Shown piece after piece: positions 1 through 7,740 of a DNA stretch of 20,587 nucleotides. The notes beneath the pieces were generated by a model, which ran no database searches, was not told the origin of the DNA, and worked only from the letters and a program-made list of their open reading frames with translations. Source of the DNA: JBGTGG01 sp964398945 (GTDB lineage Bacteria; Bacteroidota; Bacteroidia; Cytophagales; Cyclobacteriaceae); contig CAYNOT010000034.1 of NCBI GenBank assembly GCA_964398945.1, positions 1 to 20,587 on the forward strand. Direction: 5' to 3'. Within the stretch, counting starts at the first letter, position 1; each line of letters begins with the position of its first letter. The translations under genes and the position numbers were made by a program.

Positions 1-76
1 CCAAAAATACGGAGCCTATGAAAGAATTAAAATATGTACTTCACCGGAGGCTTACCTTACATTGACCCTAAAACAT

Positions 77-101
77 AAAAAAAGGACACCCCGCGGTGTC
101 C
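77..101 (-). terminator. Intrinsic terminator of the superoxide dismutase gene
   Basis: A 7-bp GC-rich stem (GGACACC at 84-90 with GGTGTCC at 95-101) closes a four-base loop. Read on the minus strand it is followed by a run of seven T (77-83). It lies about 30 bases past the stop codon of the dismutase gene, the right place and orientation for a factor-independent terminator. The 76 bases to its left hold no gene that I can support. Confidence 0.85.
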
Positions 102-129
102 TCTTTACTTCATCAAATATATTCAGTAA

Positions 130-738
130 TTACTTCGCTGCTTCAAAACGTTTCGCTACTTCTTCCCAGTTCACCACATTCCAGAAAGCAGAAACATAGT
201 CCGGTCTGCGGTTTTGGTAATTGAGGTAGTAGGCATGCTCCCAAACATCCAATCCCAGAATTGGTGTTCCGGTAACTTCTGCAACATCCATCAACGGATT
301 ATCCTGGTTGGGTGTAGAAGTAACAGCAAGTTTTCCATCACTGCCCACAATCAACCAGGCCCAACCCGAACCAAAGCGTGTGGCGGCAGCAGTTGAAAAC
401 CTGGTTTTGAATTCATCAAACGAACCAAACGCGGCATTGATGGCATCGGCCAACGCCCCCGCTGGGGCACCTCCACCATTGGGGGCCATTACAGTCCAAA
501 ATAAGCTATGGTTATAATGGCCACCACCATTGTTGCGAATGGCAGCAGGGTATTTTGAAATATTCTTGCAGATATCTTCTATCGTCAGGTTCTCAGCACC
601 TGATCCGGAAATTGCATTGTTCAAGTTGGTAACATACGCATTGTGATGCTTGTCGTGATGGATCTCCATCGTACGTGCATCAATGTTTGGTTCCAATGCA
701 TCATTTGCATAAGGAAGGGCGGGCAATGTAAAAGCCAT
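130..738 (-). CDS. sodA: Superoxide dismutase, Mn/Fe family (Mn-type or cambialistic)
   Basis: Cytoplasmic enzyme that dismutates superoxide to hydrogen peroxide and oxygen. The 202-residue protein is full length for the family and has no signal peptide. Metal ligands are visible: H27 (in EIHHDKHH), H77 (in NHSLFW), D164 and H168 (in DVWEHAYY). Residues that usually tell the metal types apart point to Mn: glycine at 73, where Fe enzymes carry the active-site Gln, and Gln at 145 in the NQDNPLM segment. Many Bacteroidota enzymes of this family accept either metal, so the specificity is inferred. The ATG at 738 opens the typical MAFTLPALPY start, and the leader is A-rich with no Shine-Dalgarno. 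The gene appears monocistronic, with its own promoter (784-791) and terminator (77-101). Confidence 0.96.
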   Translation of the reverse strand: MAFTLPALPYANDALEPNIDARTMEIHHDKHHNAYVTNLNNAISGSGAENLTIEDICKNISKYPAAIRNNGGGHYNHSLFWTVMAPNGGGAPAGALADAINAAFGSFDEFKTRFSTAAATRFGSGWAWLIVGSDGKLAVTSTPNQDNPLMDVAEVTGTPILGLDVWEHAYYLNYQNRRPDYVSAFWNVVNWEEVAKRFEAAK

Positions 739-783
739 AATTGTTATTTATTTAAACTGTTAAACATGTATTTCGAAGGATGT

Positions 784-791
784 CAAATATA
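784..791 (-). promoter_or_regulatory. -7 promoter box of the dismutase gene
   Basis: On the minus strand the sequence reads TATATTTG, an exact match to the Bacteroidota -7 consensus TAnnTTTG. It lies 45 bases upstream of the dismutase ATG. No clean TTTG -33 box lies at the usual 19-21 base spacing; the region there is only T-rich. The 12-mer GTTGTATATTTG containing the box recurs upstream of the dehydrogenase gene at 17541. Confidence 0.6.
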
Positions 792-848
792 CAACCATAA
801 CCTTGGTGATAAAATTCAATGGGGTCAAAATTTTATAATCTTTTGAGG

Positions 849-1301
849 TCAATCACGCTTATCGCGGATGTGCGCAAAGAACGTATCGAGTAATTCCTTC
901 CCTTCACGCTGCATAATCCCGGTAGTAATCTCCGTCCTGGGATGTAGCAAGGGTTTACCAACGATTGAAAAACCACGCTGCACATCGGCTGCACCGTATA
1001 CCAGTCGTTGCAACTGCACCCAATGCAACGCACCCGCACACATGACGCATGGCTCCAGCGATACGTACAACGTACACTCGTTCAAATATTTCGAGCCTAA
1101 ATAATTGGAGGCTGCTGTAATCGCCAACATTTCAGCATGGGCTGTTGCATCATTCAATTTCTCTGTCTGGTTGTGTGCCTTGCCGATGATCCTGTTCTTT
1201 GAAACCACCACCGCACCAACGGGAACTTCGCCAATCTCCAACGCATAACGCGCCTCCTTCAGCGCTTCCCGCATAAAATATTCATCAGAATACAACTCCA
1301 T
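849..1301 (-). CDS. tadA: tRNA-specific adenosine deaminase TadA
   Basis: Converts adenosine to inosine at the wobble position (A34) of tRNA, in bacteria mainly tRNA-Arg(ACG). The 150-residue protein carries the cytidine/deoxycytidylate deaminase zinc signature: H55-A-E57, where Glu is the proton shuttle, and P-C85-V-M-C88. The frame stays open 24 codons further upstream, but that stretch lies inside the preceding gene and is not TadA-like. The ATG at 1301, giving MELYSDEYFM, is the natural start. Stop of the upstream gene and this start share a base (TAATG), so the two are probably translationally coupled. No clear terminator was seen in the 110 bases between this gene and the dismutase gene. 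Confidence 0.93.
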   Translation of the reverse strand: MELYSDEYFMREALKEARYALEIGEVPVGAVVVSKNRIIGKAHNQTEKLNDATAHAEMLAITAASNYLGSKYLNECTLYVSLEPCVMCAGALHWVQLQRLVYGAADVQRGFSIVGKPLLHPRTEITTGIMQREGKELLDTFFAHIRDKRD

Positions 1302-1849
1302 TACTTGACTTTTATGCTCGACATGATGGCATGGGCAGTGATTTCCCAATCCGGGCGCATCCTTCTGGGACAACTAAACGAAAATACCAATGTTCGATTG
1401 GGCTCTACCAAATATTTAATATACGTATACTCCAGCACCGGAGCCTGTTGTTCCAGCGACATGTTTTTTCCATTCATGCGTGACTCAAATTCAAAAAACA
1501 CAAACTTCTTTTTATTGATTTCCGAAATGCCTTCGTTCAACATATCCACACGGTCAAACATATTCACCAGGCTGGACTTAAAAAATTTCTGTGCAATTTC
1601 AAGGTCGTTGTCCGGCCACTGCGTAGCTGAGATATTGACACTAAAAGCAACCAACCGGTCTTGATCAGTATACGCCCCTAAGGGTGCACGAACAGATCGA
1701 AACCGTTCATTGAAATCCAGGTCGTCCATCGGCTTGAATTCCTTCGGCAGCATCACTGATATTTCATCCGTGATTTTAACCCTGACCAGTCGGCTGGTAT
1801 CAAACGAAAAAAGAAAAAGAAAACCGATAAAGAGAAATCCGCGTTGCAT
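1301..1849 (-). CDS. Secreted protein of unknown function, upstream of tadA
   Basis: 182 residues; I do not recognise the family with confidence. It begins with a hydrophobic stretch (residues 4-15) that looks like an export signal or membrane anchor, without a lipobox. The rest is a single small alpha/beta domain with alternating hydrophobic strands (VRVKITDEISVMLP near 22-35; a FVFFEFES strand near the middle; TYIKYLV and TLVFSFSCP late). That layout, with an early 'MLPKEF' strand, resembles small periplasmic proteins of the PsbP/DcrB-like fold, but this is only an impression. It overlaps tadA by one base (TAATG) and heads that two-gene unit. It diverges from aspS, and its promoter must lie in 1850-1955; only a poor match (AACCTTTG) to the -7 box was found on this strand. 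Confidence 0.75.
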   Translation of the reverse strand: MQRGFLFIGFLFLFSFDTSRLVRVKITDEISVMLPKEFKPMDDLDFNERFRSVRAPLGAYTDQDRLVAFSVNISATQWPDNDLEIAQKFFKSSLVNMFDRVDMLNEGISEINKKKFVFFEFESRMNGKNMSLEQQAPVLEYTYIKYLVEPNRTLVFSFSCPRRMRPDWEITAHAIMSSIKVK

Positions 1850-1894
1850 GAAACTTTTAATTTTTGGTTATAACGACCGAACACAAAGGTTTAT

Positions 1895-1902
1895 TAACTT
1901 TG
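1895..1902 (+). promoter_or_regulatory. Candidate -7 promoter box for aspS
   Basis: TAACTTTG matches TAnnTTTG and lies 53 bases upstream of the aspS ATG, in the 106-base spacer between divergent genes. A TTTG at 1863-1866 could be the -33 element, but its 28-base spacing is longer than usual. The call rests on the -7 box and position alone. Confidence 0.45.
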
Positions 1903-1955
1903 AGGCCGTTTTGCTGCCATTGAAGGCAAAATTAATTGAAAACCTGAATAAAGCG

Positions 1956-3734
1956 ATGTTACGAACCCATACCTGCGGAGAATTACGAATTTCTGATATT
2001 GGCAAACATGTTACCCTTACCGGCTGGGTACAAAAAACCCGGGAAGTCGGGCCATTGTTTTTCATAGACTTACGTGATCGGTACGGTGTTACGCAGGTAC
2101 TGTGCACCTTTCAAAAAGACGGGGAAGCAAAATCGGAAGCCCAAAATTTCCTGAAATCAATTGGCCGCGAGTTCGTGCTAAAAGTTTCTGGAATCGTTTC
2201 CGAACGCAGCAGCAAAAACACAAAAATCCCTACCGGGGAAATTGAAATTACCGTACAACCCGAATCGGTAGCACAAGATATCCAACTCTTAAATGCCTCC
2301 AAACTTCCGCCCTTCACCATTGAAGACGATACCGATGGCGGGGACGAATTGCGCATGAAATACCGCTACCTTGATTTAAGAAGAAATGCTGTTCGCAAGA
2401 ACCTTCAGCTTCGCCATAAAATAACACAACAAACCCGTACCTATTTGGATGGCCTGGAATTCATCGAAGTAGAAACCCCTGTTTTGATAAAATCCACACC
2501 GGAAGGTGCCCGCGATTTCGTTGTGCCTTCGCGCATGAACACAGGTGAGTTTTATGCGTTGCCGCAATCCCCACAAACGTTCAAGCAATTGTTAATGGTC
2601 TCCGGGTTTGACCGGTATTATCAAATTGTAAAATGTTTCCGCGATGAAGATTTACGTGCCGATCGCCAACCTGAGTTCACGCAGATTGACTGTGAGATGG
2701 CGTTTGTCACACAAAAAGATGTGCTTGATACGTTTGAAGGATTGATCCGCCATCTGTTCAAAACTGTAAAAGGGATAGACATCCCTGAACTGCCGACCAT
2801 GCAATATGCAGACGCCATGAAGTGGTATGGTTCTGATAAACCCGACACGCGTTTTGAAATGAAATTCACCGAGTTGAATGATGTGTCAAAAGGAAAAGGC
2901 TTTGCCATTTTTGAGAGTGCTGAATTAGTCGTTGGGATTTGTGCAAAGGGATGCGCAAGCTATACTCGCAAACAATTGGACGAACTCACTGATTTTGTAA
3001 AACGTCCACAAGTCGGTGCGAAGGGATTGGTATATGTTCAGGTGAAAGAAGACGGCTCATACAAATCATCGGTAGATAAATTTTATTCGCAGGAAGATTT
3101 GGCAACATGGGCAACTGCTTGTCAAGCGGAAGCAGGTGATCTCGTGCTGGTTCTTTCGGGTGAGGCAAATGCGACACGCAAACAACTTAACGAACTTCGC
3201 TTGTTGATGGGCGACCGTCTCGACCTTCGTGATAAAAACACATACGCTGCGTTGTGGGTTGTCGATTTTCCGTTGTTGGAATGGGATGAAGAAACAAAGC
3301 GCTACCACGCGATGCACCATCCGTTCACTTCACCAAAACCGGAAGACATGGCACTGCTGGATAGCGATCCCGGAAAAGTTCGCGCGAATGCGTATGACAT
3401 GGTCATCAACGGAACAGAAATTGGCGGAGGCTCCATTCGTATCCACGATAAAGCAAGGCAACAATTAATGTTTCAGAAACTTGGCTTCACCGATGAAGAA
3501 GCAAAGAAACAATTCGGGTTCTTAATGGAAGCCTTTGAATTCGGGGCGCCCCCGCACGGTGGTATTGCTTTTGGGTTGGATCGGTTGTGCTCTATTTTCG
3601 GAGGTGCAGATTCCATTCGGGATTTCATTGCCTTTCCTAAAAACAATGCAGGCCGCGATGTGATGATTGATAGTCCTTCTACGCTTGATGTTTCTCAGTT
3701 GAATGAACTTGGACTTACTGTTGTTGACAAGTAG
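1956..3734 (+). CDS. aspS: Aspartyl-tRNA synthetase, bacterial type
   Basis: Class II synthetase that charges tRNA-Asp. The 592-residue length from the ATG at 1956 fits bacterial AspRS. The frame is open 82 codons further upstream, but that part runs antisense into the neighbouring gene and shows no synthetase sequence. In order: an OB-fold anticodon-binding domain (1 to about 110, with GWVQ and FFIDLRDRYG), the flipping loop and PQSPQTFKQLLM near 205-215, class II motif 2 (F228-R-D-E-D-L-R-A-D-R), the bacterial GAD insertion (about 290-420), and motif 3 (GIAFGLDR, with R543). Position 31 is Val; the non-discriminating enzyme of Pseudomonas aeruginosa has His at the equivalent position, so this enzyme is more likely Asp-specific (inference). 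The stop codon is followed directly by a heptad repeat array. Confidence 0.98.
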   Translation: MLRTHTCGELRISDIGKHVTLTGWVQKTREVGPLFFIDLRDRYGVTQVLCTFQKDGEAKSEAQNFLKSIGREFVLKVSGIVSERSSKNTKIPTGEIEITVQPESVAQDIQLLNASKLPPFTIEDDTDGGDELRMKYRYLDLRRNAVRKNLQLRHKITQQTRTYLDGLEFIEVETPVLIKSTPEGARDFVVPSRMNTGEFYALPQSPQTFKQLLMVSGFDRYYQIVKCFRDEDLRADRQPEFTQIDCEMAFVTQKDVLDTFEGLIRHLFKTVKGIDIPELPTMQYADAMKWYGSDKPDTRFEMKFTELNDVSKGKGFAIFESAELVVGICAKGCASYTRKQLDELTDFVKRPQVGAKGLVYVQVKEDGSYKSSVDKFYSQEDLATWATACQAEAGDLVLVLSGEANATRKQLNELRLLMGDRLDLRDKNTYAALWVVDFPLLEWDEETKRYHAMHHPFTSPKPEDMALLDSDPGKVRANAYDMVINGTEIGGGSIRIHDKARQQLMFQKLGFTDEEAKKQFGFLMEAFEFGAPPHGGIAFGLDRLCSIFGGADSIRDFIAFPKNNAGRDVMIDSPSTLDVSQLNELGLTVVDK

Positions 3735-3825
3735 TTATTAGTTGGTAGTTGACACAAGATACTGGATGCTGGATACCAACTTTGTCTAACGTCTTAAGTC
3801 TAACATCTTATGTCTTATGTCATGA
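3735..3825 (+). repeat. Degenerate heptanucleotide repeat array after aspS
   Basis: From the first base after the aspS stop, the spacer can be cut into consecutive 7-mers: TTATTAG, TTGGTAG, TTGACAC, AAGATAC, TGGATGC, TGGATAC, CAACTTT, GTCTAAC, GTCTTAA, GTCTAAC, ATCTTAT, GTCTTAT, GTCATGA. Three families of words (TTnnTAG, TGGATnC, GTCTnAn) follow each other in one unbroken register of seven. Weaker echoes (ATTCAAA, CAATTAA, CAACTCC) continue to the next start codon. A reading frame from 3749 crosses the array, but it is not credible as coding because the lipoprotein signal starts at 3848. The organisation resembles the short tandemly repeated sequences with heptamer units known from cyanobacteria. 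Confidence 0.75.
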
Positions 3826-3847
3826 ATTCAAACAATTAACAACTCCA

Positions 3848-5491
3848 ATGCGTGCCCTTACCTTCCTGCTATCCATTATCGCACTGCTTGCCTGCAAGCA
3901 AAAAGAGCCACCCACCCAATACGATCTGATTATCCGTAACGGATTGATCTATGATGGAAGTGGAAGTGCCCCTTATCCTGGTGATGTTGCAATACAAGGT
4001 GATACGATTGCTGCCTTGGGGCTAGTTGAAAACGCAATAGGGCTTCAGGAAATAGATGCAGCTGGTCAGGCCATCGCACCCGGGTTTATCAATATGCTAA
4101 GCTGGGCTGATAAAAGTTTGTTGATGGATGGCCGATCCCTTAGTGATATTAAACAAGGCGTAACGACTGAAGTATTCGGTGAAGGCTGGTCGCCAGGACC
4201 GGTTCGAAGGAAAAACAAAATCCAGGAAGATACTTTATGGACAACCTTGGGGGGCTACTTCGATTATCTTACACAAAAAGGAATTTCCCCCAACGTAGCT
4301 TCCCTTGTTGGGGCTACTTCTGTACGCATTTATGTATTGGACCAAGACAACCGCGCACCAACGGAAGAAGAACTTCAAACCATGCGGGAATTAGTGGCGC
4401 AAGCAATGGAAGAAGGTGCGATGGGCTTAGGAAGTTCGTTAATTTATGCTCCTGCCGATTACGCTTCTACTGAAGAACTAATAGCATTGGCGAAAGTGGC
4501 ATCCGCTTATGGTGGTATGTACATCACGCACATGCGCAGTGAAAGCGATCATATTTTAAAAGCATTGGATGAAACCTTTCGCATTGCACACGAAGCAAAC
4601 ATCAAAACGGAAATCTACCACCTGAAAATCAACCATTCGCGCAATTGGAATAAAATCGATATGCTCATTGCAAAAATTGATAGTGCACAAAGAAGTGGGC
4701 TCTCCATTACCGCCAATATGTACCCATACACTGCCAGCGCCACCAGCTTAACCGCACGATTGCCAAACTGGGTGCAGGAAGGCGGGGCAATAGAAATGCG
4801 GAAGCGTTTACGAAATCCATCCATACGAAAAAAAGTATTGTATGAAATGAGAATGGGGATTCCGACAAAAAATTCGGATCCTGAAAATGTAATGTTATTA
4901 GGCTTTCGAACGGAGGAATTAAATAAAAAATTCAAAGGAAAACGACTGGACGAAGTTGCGCGCTTGTTAGGGAAAGATTCAGATGAAGCCGTGCTGGATT
5001 TGATAGTGGAAGATAAATCGCCAATAGCAGCCGTGTTTTTTTTAATGGATGAAGGGAATGTGAAAAGAATAATGCAACTCCCGTATGTAAGTTTTGGATC
5101 CGATGCAGCTTCCATGGCAAAGACTGTACAATTTGAAGAATGGGGGACTCATCCCCGGGCATACGGTACATTTGCACGCGTACTTGGGAAATATGTCCGT
5201 GACGAAAAAGTGTTGCCCCTCGAAGAAGCCATCCGGAGAATGACCAGCCTACCCGCCACGAATTTAAAAATTACAAAAAGAGGGCAACTAAAACCCGGCT
5301 ACTTTGCAGATGTGGTCGTGTTCCATCCCGATAGCATTCAGGATCTGGCAACCTTCGAAAATCCACAGGAATATGCGGTAGGTGTTATGCACGTACTTGT
5401 CAACGGCAAGTTGGTATTGGCCAATGGTGGGCATACGGGCAACACACCCGGGCGAATACTTTACGGTCCCGGCTGGAAAGGTTATAAATAA
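3848..5491 (+). CDS. D-aminoacylase-like amidohydrolase lipoprotein, first paralog (HxH-less)
   Basis: Amidohydrolase-superfamily protein of the N-acyl-D-amino-acid deacylase type, 547 residues. The ATG at 3848 gives a lipoprotein signal with lipobox L-L-A-C16, so it is probably anchored in the envelope facing the periplasm. Seen: the N-terminal beta-sandwich start (DLIIRNGLIYDGSG, 26-39), APGFIN at 77-82, THMR with H228, YHLK with H258, the catalytic-type Asp in FGSDAAS (D419), HPRAYG (435-440), and the C-terminal metal-free sandwich. Classical enzymes have PGFIDxHxH and a metal-binding Cys in GNCGFS. Here the two His positions are L84 and W86, and the Cys region reads G-E112-G-W. The second paralog (7741-9420) shares these changes. 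Substrate is unknown; N-acyl-D-amino acids or D-residue peptides are guesses. Compared with the second paralog it is shorter around 119-128 and 336-346. Confidence 0.88.
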   Translation: MRALTFLLSIIALLACKQKEPPTQYDLIIRNGLIYDGSGSAPYPGDVAIQGDTIAALGLVENAIGLQEIDAAGQAIAPGFINMLSWADKSLLMDGRSLSDIKQGVTTEVFGEGWSPGPVRRKNKIQEDTLWTTLGGYFDYLTQKGISPNVASLVGATSVRIYVLDQDNRAPTEEELQTMRELVAQAMEEGAMGLGSSLIYAPADYASTEELIALAKVASAYGGMYITHMRSESDHILKALDETFRIAHEANIKTEIYHLKINHSRNWNKIDMLIAKIDSAQRSGLSITANMYPYTASATSLTARLPNWVQEGGAIEMRKRLRNPSIRKKVLYEMRMGIPTKNSDPENVMLLGFRTEELNKKFKGKRLDEVARLLGKDSDEAVLDLIVEDKSPIAAVFFLMDEGNVKRIMQLPYVSFGSDAASMAKTVQFEEWGTHPRAYGTFARVLGKYVRDEKVLPLEEAIRRMTSLPATNLKITKRGQLKPGYFADVVVFHPDSIQDLATFENPQEYAVGVMHVLVNGKLVLANGGHTGNTPGRILYGPGWKGYK

Positions 5492-5540
5492 TAGCCATAA
5501 ACTTGGCAGGCTAAGGTAATCCTGTTAATTTTTGGGGATT

Positions 5541-5548
5541 TAAGTTTG
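5541..5548 (+). promoter_or_regulatory. Possible -7 promoter box before the PorE-like gene
   Basis: TAAGTTTG fits TAnnTTTG, but it ends only 10 bases before the ATG at 5559, so the mRNA leader would be about 5 bases. No -33 box at proper spacing was found. The gene could equally be read through from the amidohydrolase gene 67 bases upstream. Confidence 0.3.
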
Positions 5549-5558
5549 AACTGTCCAC

Positions 5559-7619
5559 ATGCCCCGAGCCCGGCTACTTGTATTTTTTCTGTTCATATCC
5601 ATTGTCGCTTCCGCGCAGGATTTTAAAAACCTATTCAGCGATGGTGAAAAAGCGTATGCAAAAAAAGATTACACCACTGCCATTTCTCTCTTTTCACAAG
5701 CCCGCGATTTAAATAGTGAAAATGCAAAAGTCAATTATCGATTGGGAATGTCATACCTCTATAGTGCGACAAAATCCAAATCGCTTCCGTATCTCGAGAA
5801 GGCTTACGAATTAGACCCTACTGTCGATTCTGAAATCAATTATCACCTGGCTACAGCGTATCAAATCAATAATCAATACTTGCTTGCCAAAGACCATTTT
5901 GAATACTTTAAACAAAAAAATAAAAAACTCGCTTCCGTGGCCGATGAAAAAATACGCGAATGCATGGTAGCGGATTCGCTCAGCAGGAACCCGCTCAACA
6001 TTCTCGTTGAAAATATTGGAGCGACAATCAACACCAACTTTCATGAATACTCCCCTATAATTTCCACGGATGGCTCAATGTTGATTTTTACATCTGACCG
6101 CACCGATGGTTTGGAGTATCAAAAAGGAAAGAACACTGAAAATTTCGAAGACATTTATATTGCGCGAAGAAATACTTCGGGCGGATGGGGTGCCCCCGAA
6201 AAGATCAGTCCGAATATCAACATCAAATACCACGATGCCGCAGCATCTTTATCGCCCGATGGCAAAACACTGTTTCTATATTATGAAGAAGGGAACGGTG
6301 ATATTTATACTTCTACATTTGAAAACGGAGAGTGGTCAAAAGCAAAACCGTTAAACAAAAATATCAATAGCCATTTCTGGGAAACATCTGCCAGCATTTC
6401 TGCCGATGGCTCAAAACTCTACTTTACAAGCGACCGGCCCGGTGGACAAGGCGGTTTGGATATTTATGTAAGTGAGCTCACAAAAAAAGGGGATTGGGGG
6501 AAACCCGTCAACCTGGGAAAAAAAATCAATACACAATATAATGAAGACTCTCCCTTCATTCATCCCGATGGCGTTACGCTATACTTTTCATCGAACGGGC
6601 ACCCATCGATAGGCAGTACCGATATTTTTAAAAGTGAGTTTGTAAATGGCGAATGGCAAAAACCCGAAAACCTGGGGATTGGCATTAACTCCGTTGAGTA
6701 CGATGGTTTTTTCAGTATGTCTGCCGATAAAAAAACAGGGTACTATTCCACGCTACGCGAAGAAGGCCATGGCAACGCTGACATTTATAAAGTAACGTTT
6801 CTTCCACCAAAGCCAAAACCACAACCCGTGGTAGTTACACCACAGCCCGAACCACAAGCTAAAAAAGAAGAACCGAAACCAGAACCCGTTGTTGAAGCTG
6901 TAATTCCTGAACCCGTTGTTGTGAAAGCTCCAGTCGAAGAACAAGAAGATTTTGTAGATCCCCGGATCGCCCTGCAAGTTGAACTTAAAATAGTAACTGT
7001 CCTTCGCGGAAAAGTAATCGATGCGAACACCGCAGCTCCTTTAACAGCTTCTATATCGTTGGTGGACAATGAAAAAAATGTGGTGTTGTCACGAACGCGC
7101 TCCAATGCCAACGGGGAATTTGAAGTGACCATACCACACGGAGGGAACTATGGGGTATCAACCGAAAAAGATGGTTATCTTTTTAACTCGATCAACTTTA
7201 ATGTTCCCACGTTTTCTGAATTCAGGGAAATCGATACCCACATTATTATGGTGAAAGCAGAGGTAGGCTCTAAAGTGATTTTGAAAAATATCTTTTTTGA
7301 TGTTGGAAAATCGGCTATAAAAAAGGAATCCATTTCTGAACTTGAAAATATACAAGAGTTGTTGACAGGCAATCCGAAGTTGCGTGTGCAGATCAACGGC
7401 CACACCGACAACACAGGAAATGCTGCAGCCAATAAAGTGTTGAGCTTGCAACGTGCAACTGCTGTTGTCAATTACCTGATCGAAAACGGAATTTCCAAAG
7501 ACCGGTTGCGCGCGGTTGGATTTGGTGAAGAACGCCCCATTGTTTCAAACGATGATGAGATCGGTGGCCGCGAAATCAACAGAAGAACAGAGATTGAAAT
7601 TATTGATGTTGATCAATAG
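5559..7619 (+). CDS. PorE-like TPR / PD40 beta-propeller / OmpA-domain envelope protein
   Basis: 686 residues with four modules. A signal peptide ends at about 20 (SIVASAQ, signal peptidase I type). TPR-like helices span about 22-125 (GEKAYAKKDYTTAISLF, then YLEKAYELDP). A WD40-like PD40 propeller spans about 155-412, with repeated 'SPDGKTLF', 'SADGSKLYFTSDRPGG' and 'HPDGVTLYFSS' blades. A Pro/Lys/Glu-rich linker (about 416-465) leads to a carboxypeptidase-regulatory-like fold (about 480-565). The C-terminal OmpA domain (about 573-683) has NGHTDNTG, LSLQRA and GREINRRTE, the peptidoglycan-binding signature. This order matches PorE of the type IX secretion system, a peptidoglycan-anchored outer-membrane-associated protein. 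PorE itself is a lipoprotein, while this signal lacks a lipobox Cys, and no porP/sprF gene lies beside it. A general envelope-anchoring role is safer than a firm type IX assignment. It sits between two paralogous amidohydrolase genes on the same strand. Confidence 0.9.
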   Translation: MPRARLLVFFLFISIVASAQDFKNLFSDGEKAYAKKDYTTAISLFSQARDLNSENAKVNYRLGMSYLYSATKSKSLPYLEKAYELDPTVDSEINYHLATAYQINNQYLLAKDHFEYFKQKNKKLASVADEKIRECMVADSLSRNPLNILVENIGATINTNFHEYSPIISTDGSMLIFTSDRTDGLEYQKGKNTENFEDIYIARRNTSGGWGAPEKISPNINIKYHDAAASLSPDGKTLFLYYEEGNGDIYTSTFENGEWSKAKPLNKNINSHFWETSASISADGSKLYFTSDRPGGQGGLDIYVSELTKKGDWGKPVNLGKKINTQYNEDSPFIHPDGVTLYFSSNGHPSIGSTDIFKSEFVNGEWQKPENLGIGINSVEYDGFFSMSADKKTGYYSTLREEGHGNADIYKVTFLPPKPKPQPVVVTPQPEPQAKKEEPKPEPVVEAVIPEPVVVKAPVEEQEDFVDPRIALQVELKIVTVLRGKVIDANTAAPLTASISLVDNEKNVVLSRTRSNANGEFEVTIPHGGNYGVSTEKDGYLFNSINFNVPTFSEFREIDTHIIMVKAEVGSKVILKNIFFDVGKSAIKKESISELENIQELLTGNPKLRVQINGHTDNTGNAAANKVLSLQRATAVVNYLIENGISKDRLRAVGFGEERPIVSNDDEIGGREINRRTEIEIIDVDQ

Positions 7620-7660
7620 AATTTGAATTGCAAACATTAATCCCTCAATCAGAATATCAT

Positions 7661-7673
7661 ACCCCAGCGGGGT
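7661..7673. repeat. Small GC-rich palindrome, possibly a REP-like element
   Basis: ACCCC-AGC-GGGGT forms a 5-bp stem with a three-base loop in the 121-base spacer before the second amidohydrolase gene. No T-run follows on either strand, so it is not a normal terminator. Short CCCC/GGGG triloop palindromes with AT-rich flanks recur as dispersed intergenic elements in Bacteroidota genomes. Another triloop palindrome is found at 18437-18449. Whether this one is repeated in the genome cannot be seen here. Confidence 0.4.
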
Positions 7674-7740
7674 CGAATGTTACATATTCACCATTGAGCT
7701 ATGGGATTTTAAAATACAATTTAATGTGTATCTTATCCTC

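Noticed and set aside
2..9. TATTTTTG on the minus strand at the left edge
   Set aside because: It fits TAnnTTTG and could serve a gene outside the window, but no such gene is visible and there is no -33 box.
1710..1955. 82-codon N-terminal extension of the aspS frame
   Set aside because: It runs antisense into the secreted-protein gene, has no synthetase-like sequence, and the ATG at 1956 gives the family's normal start and length.
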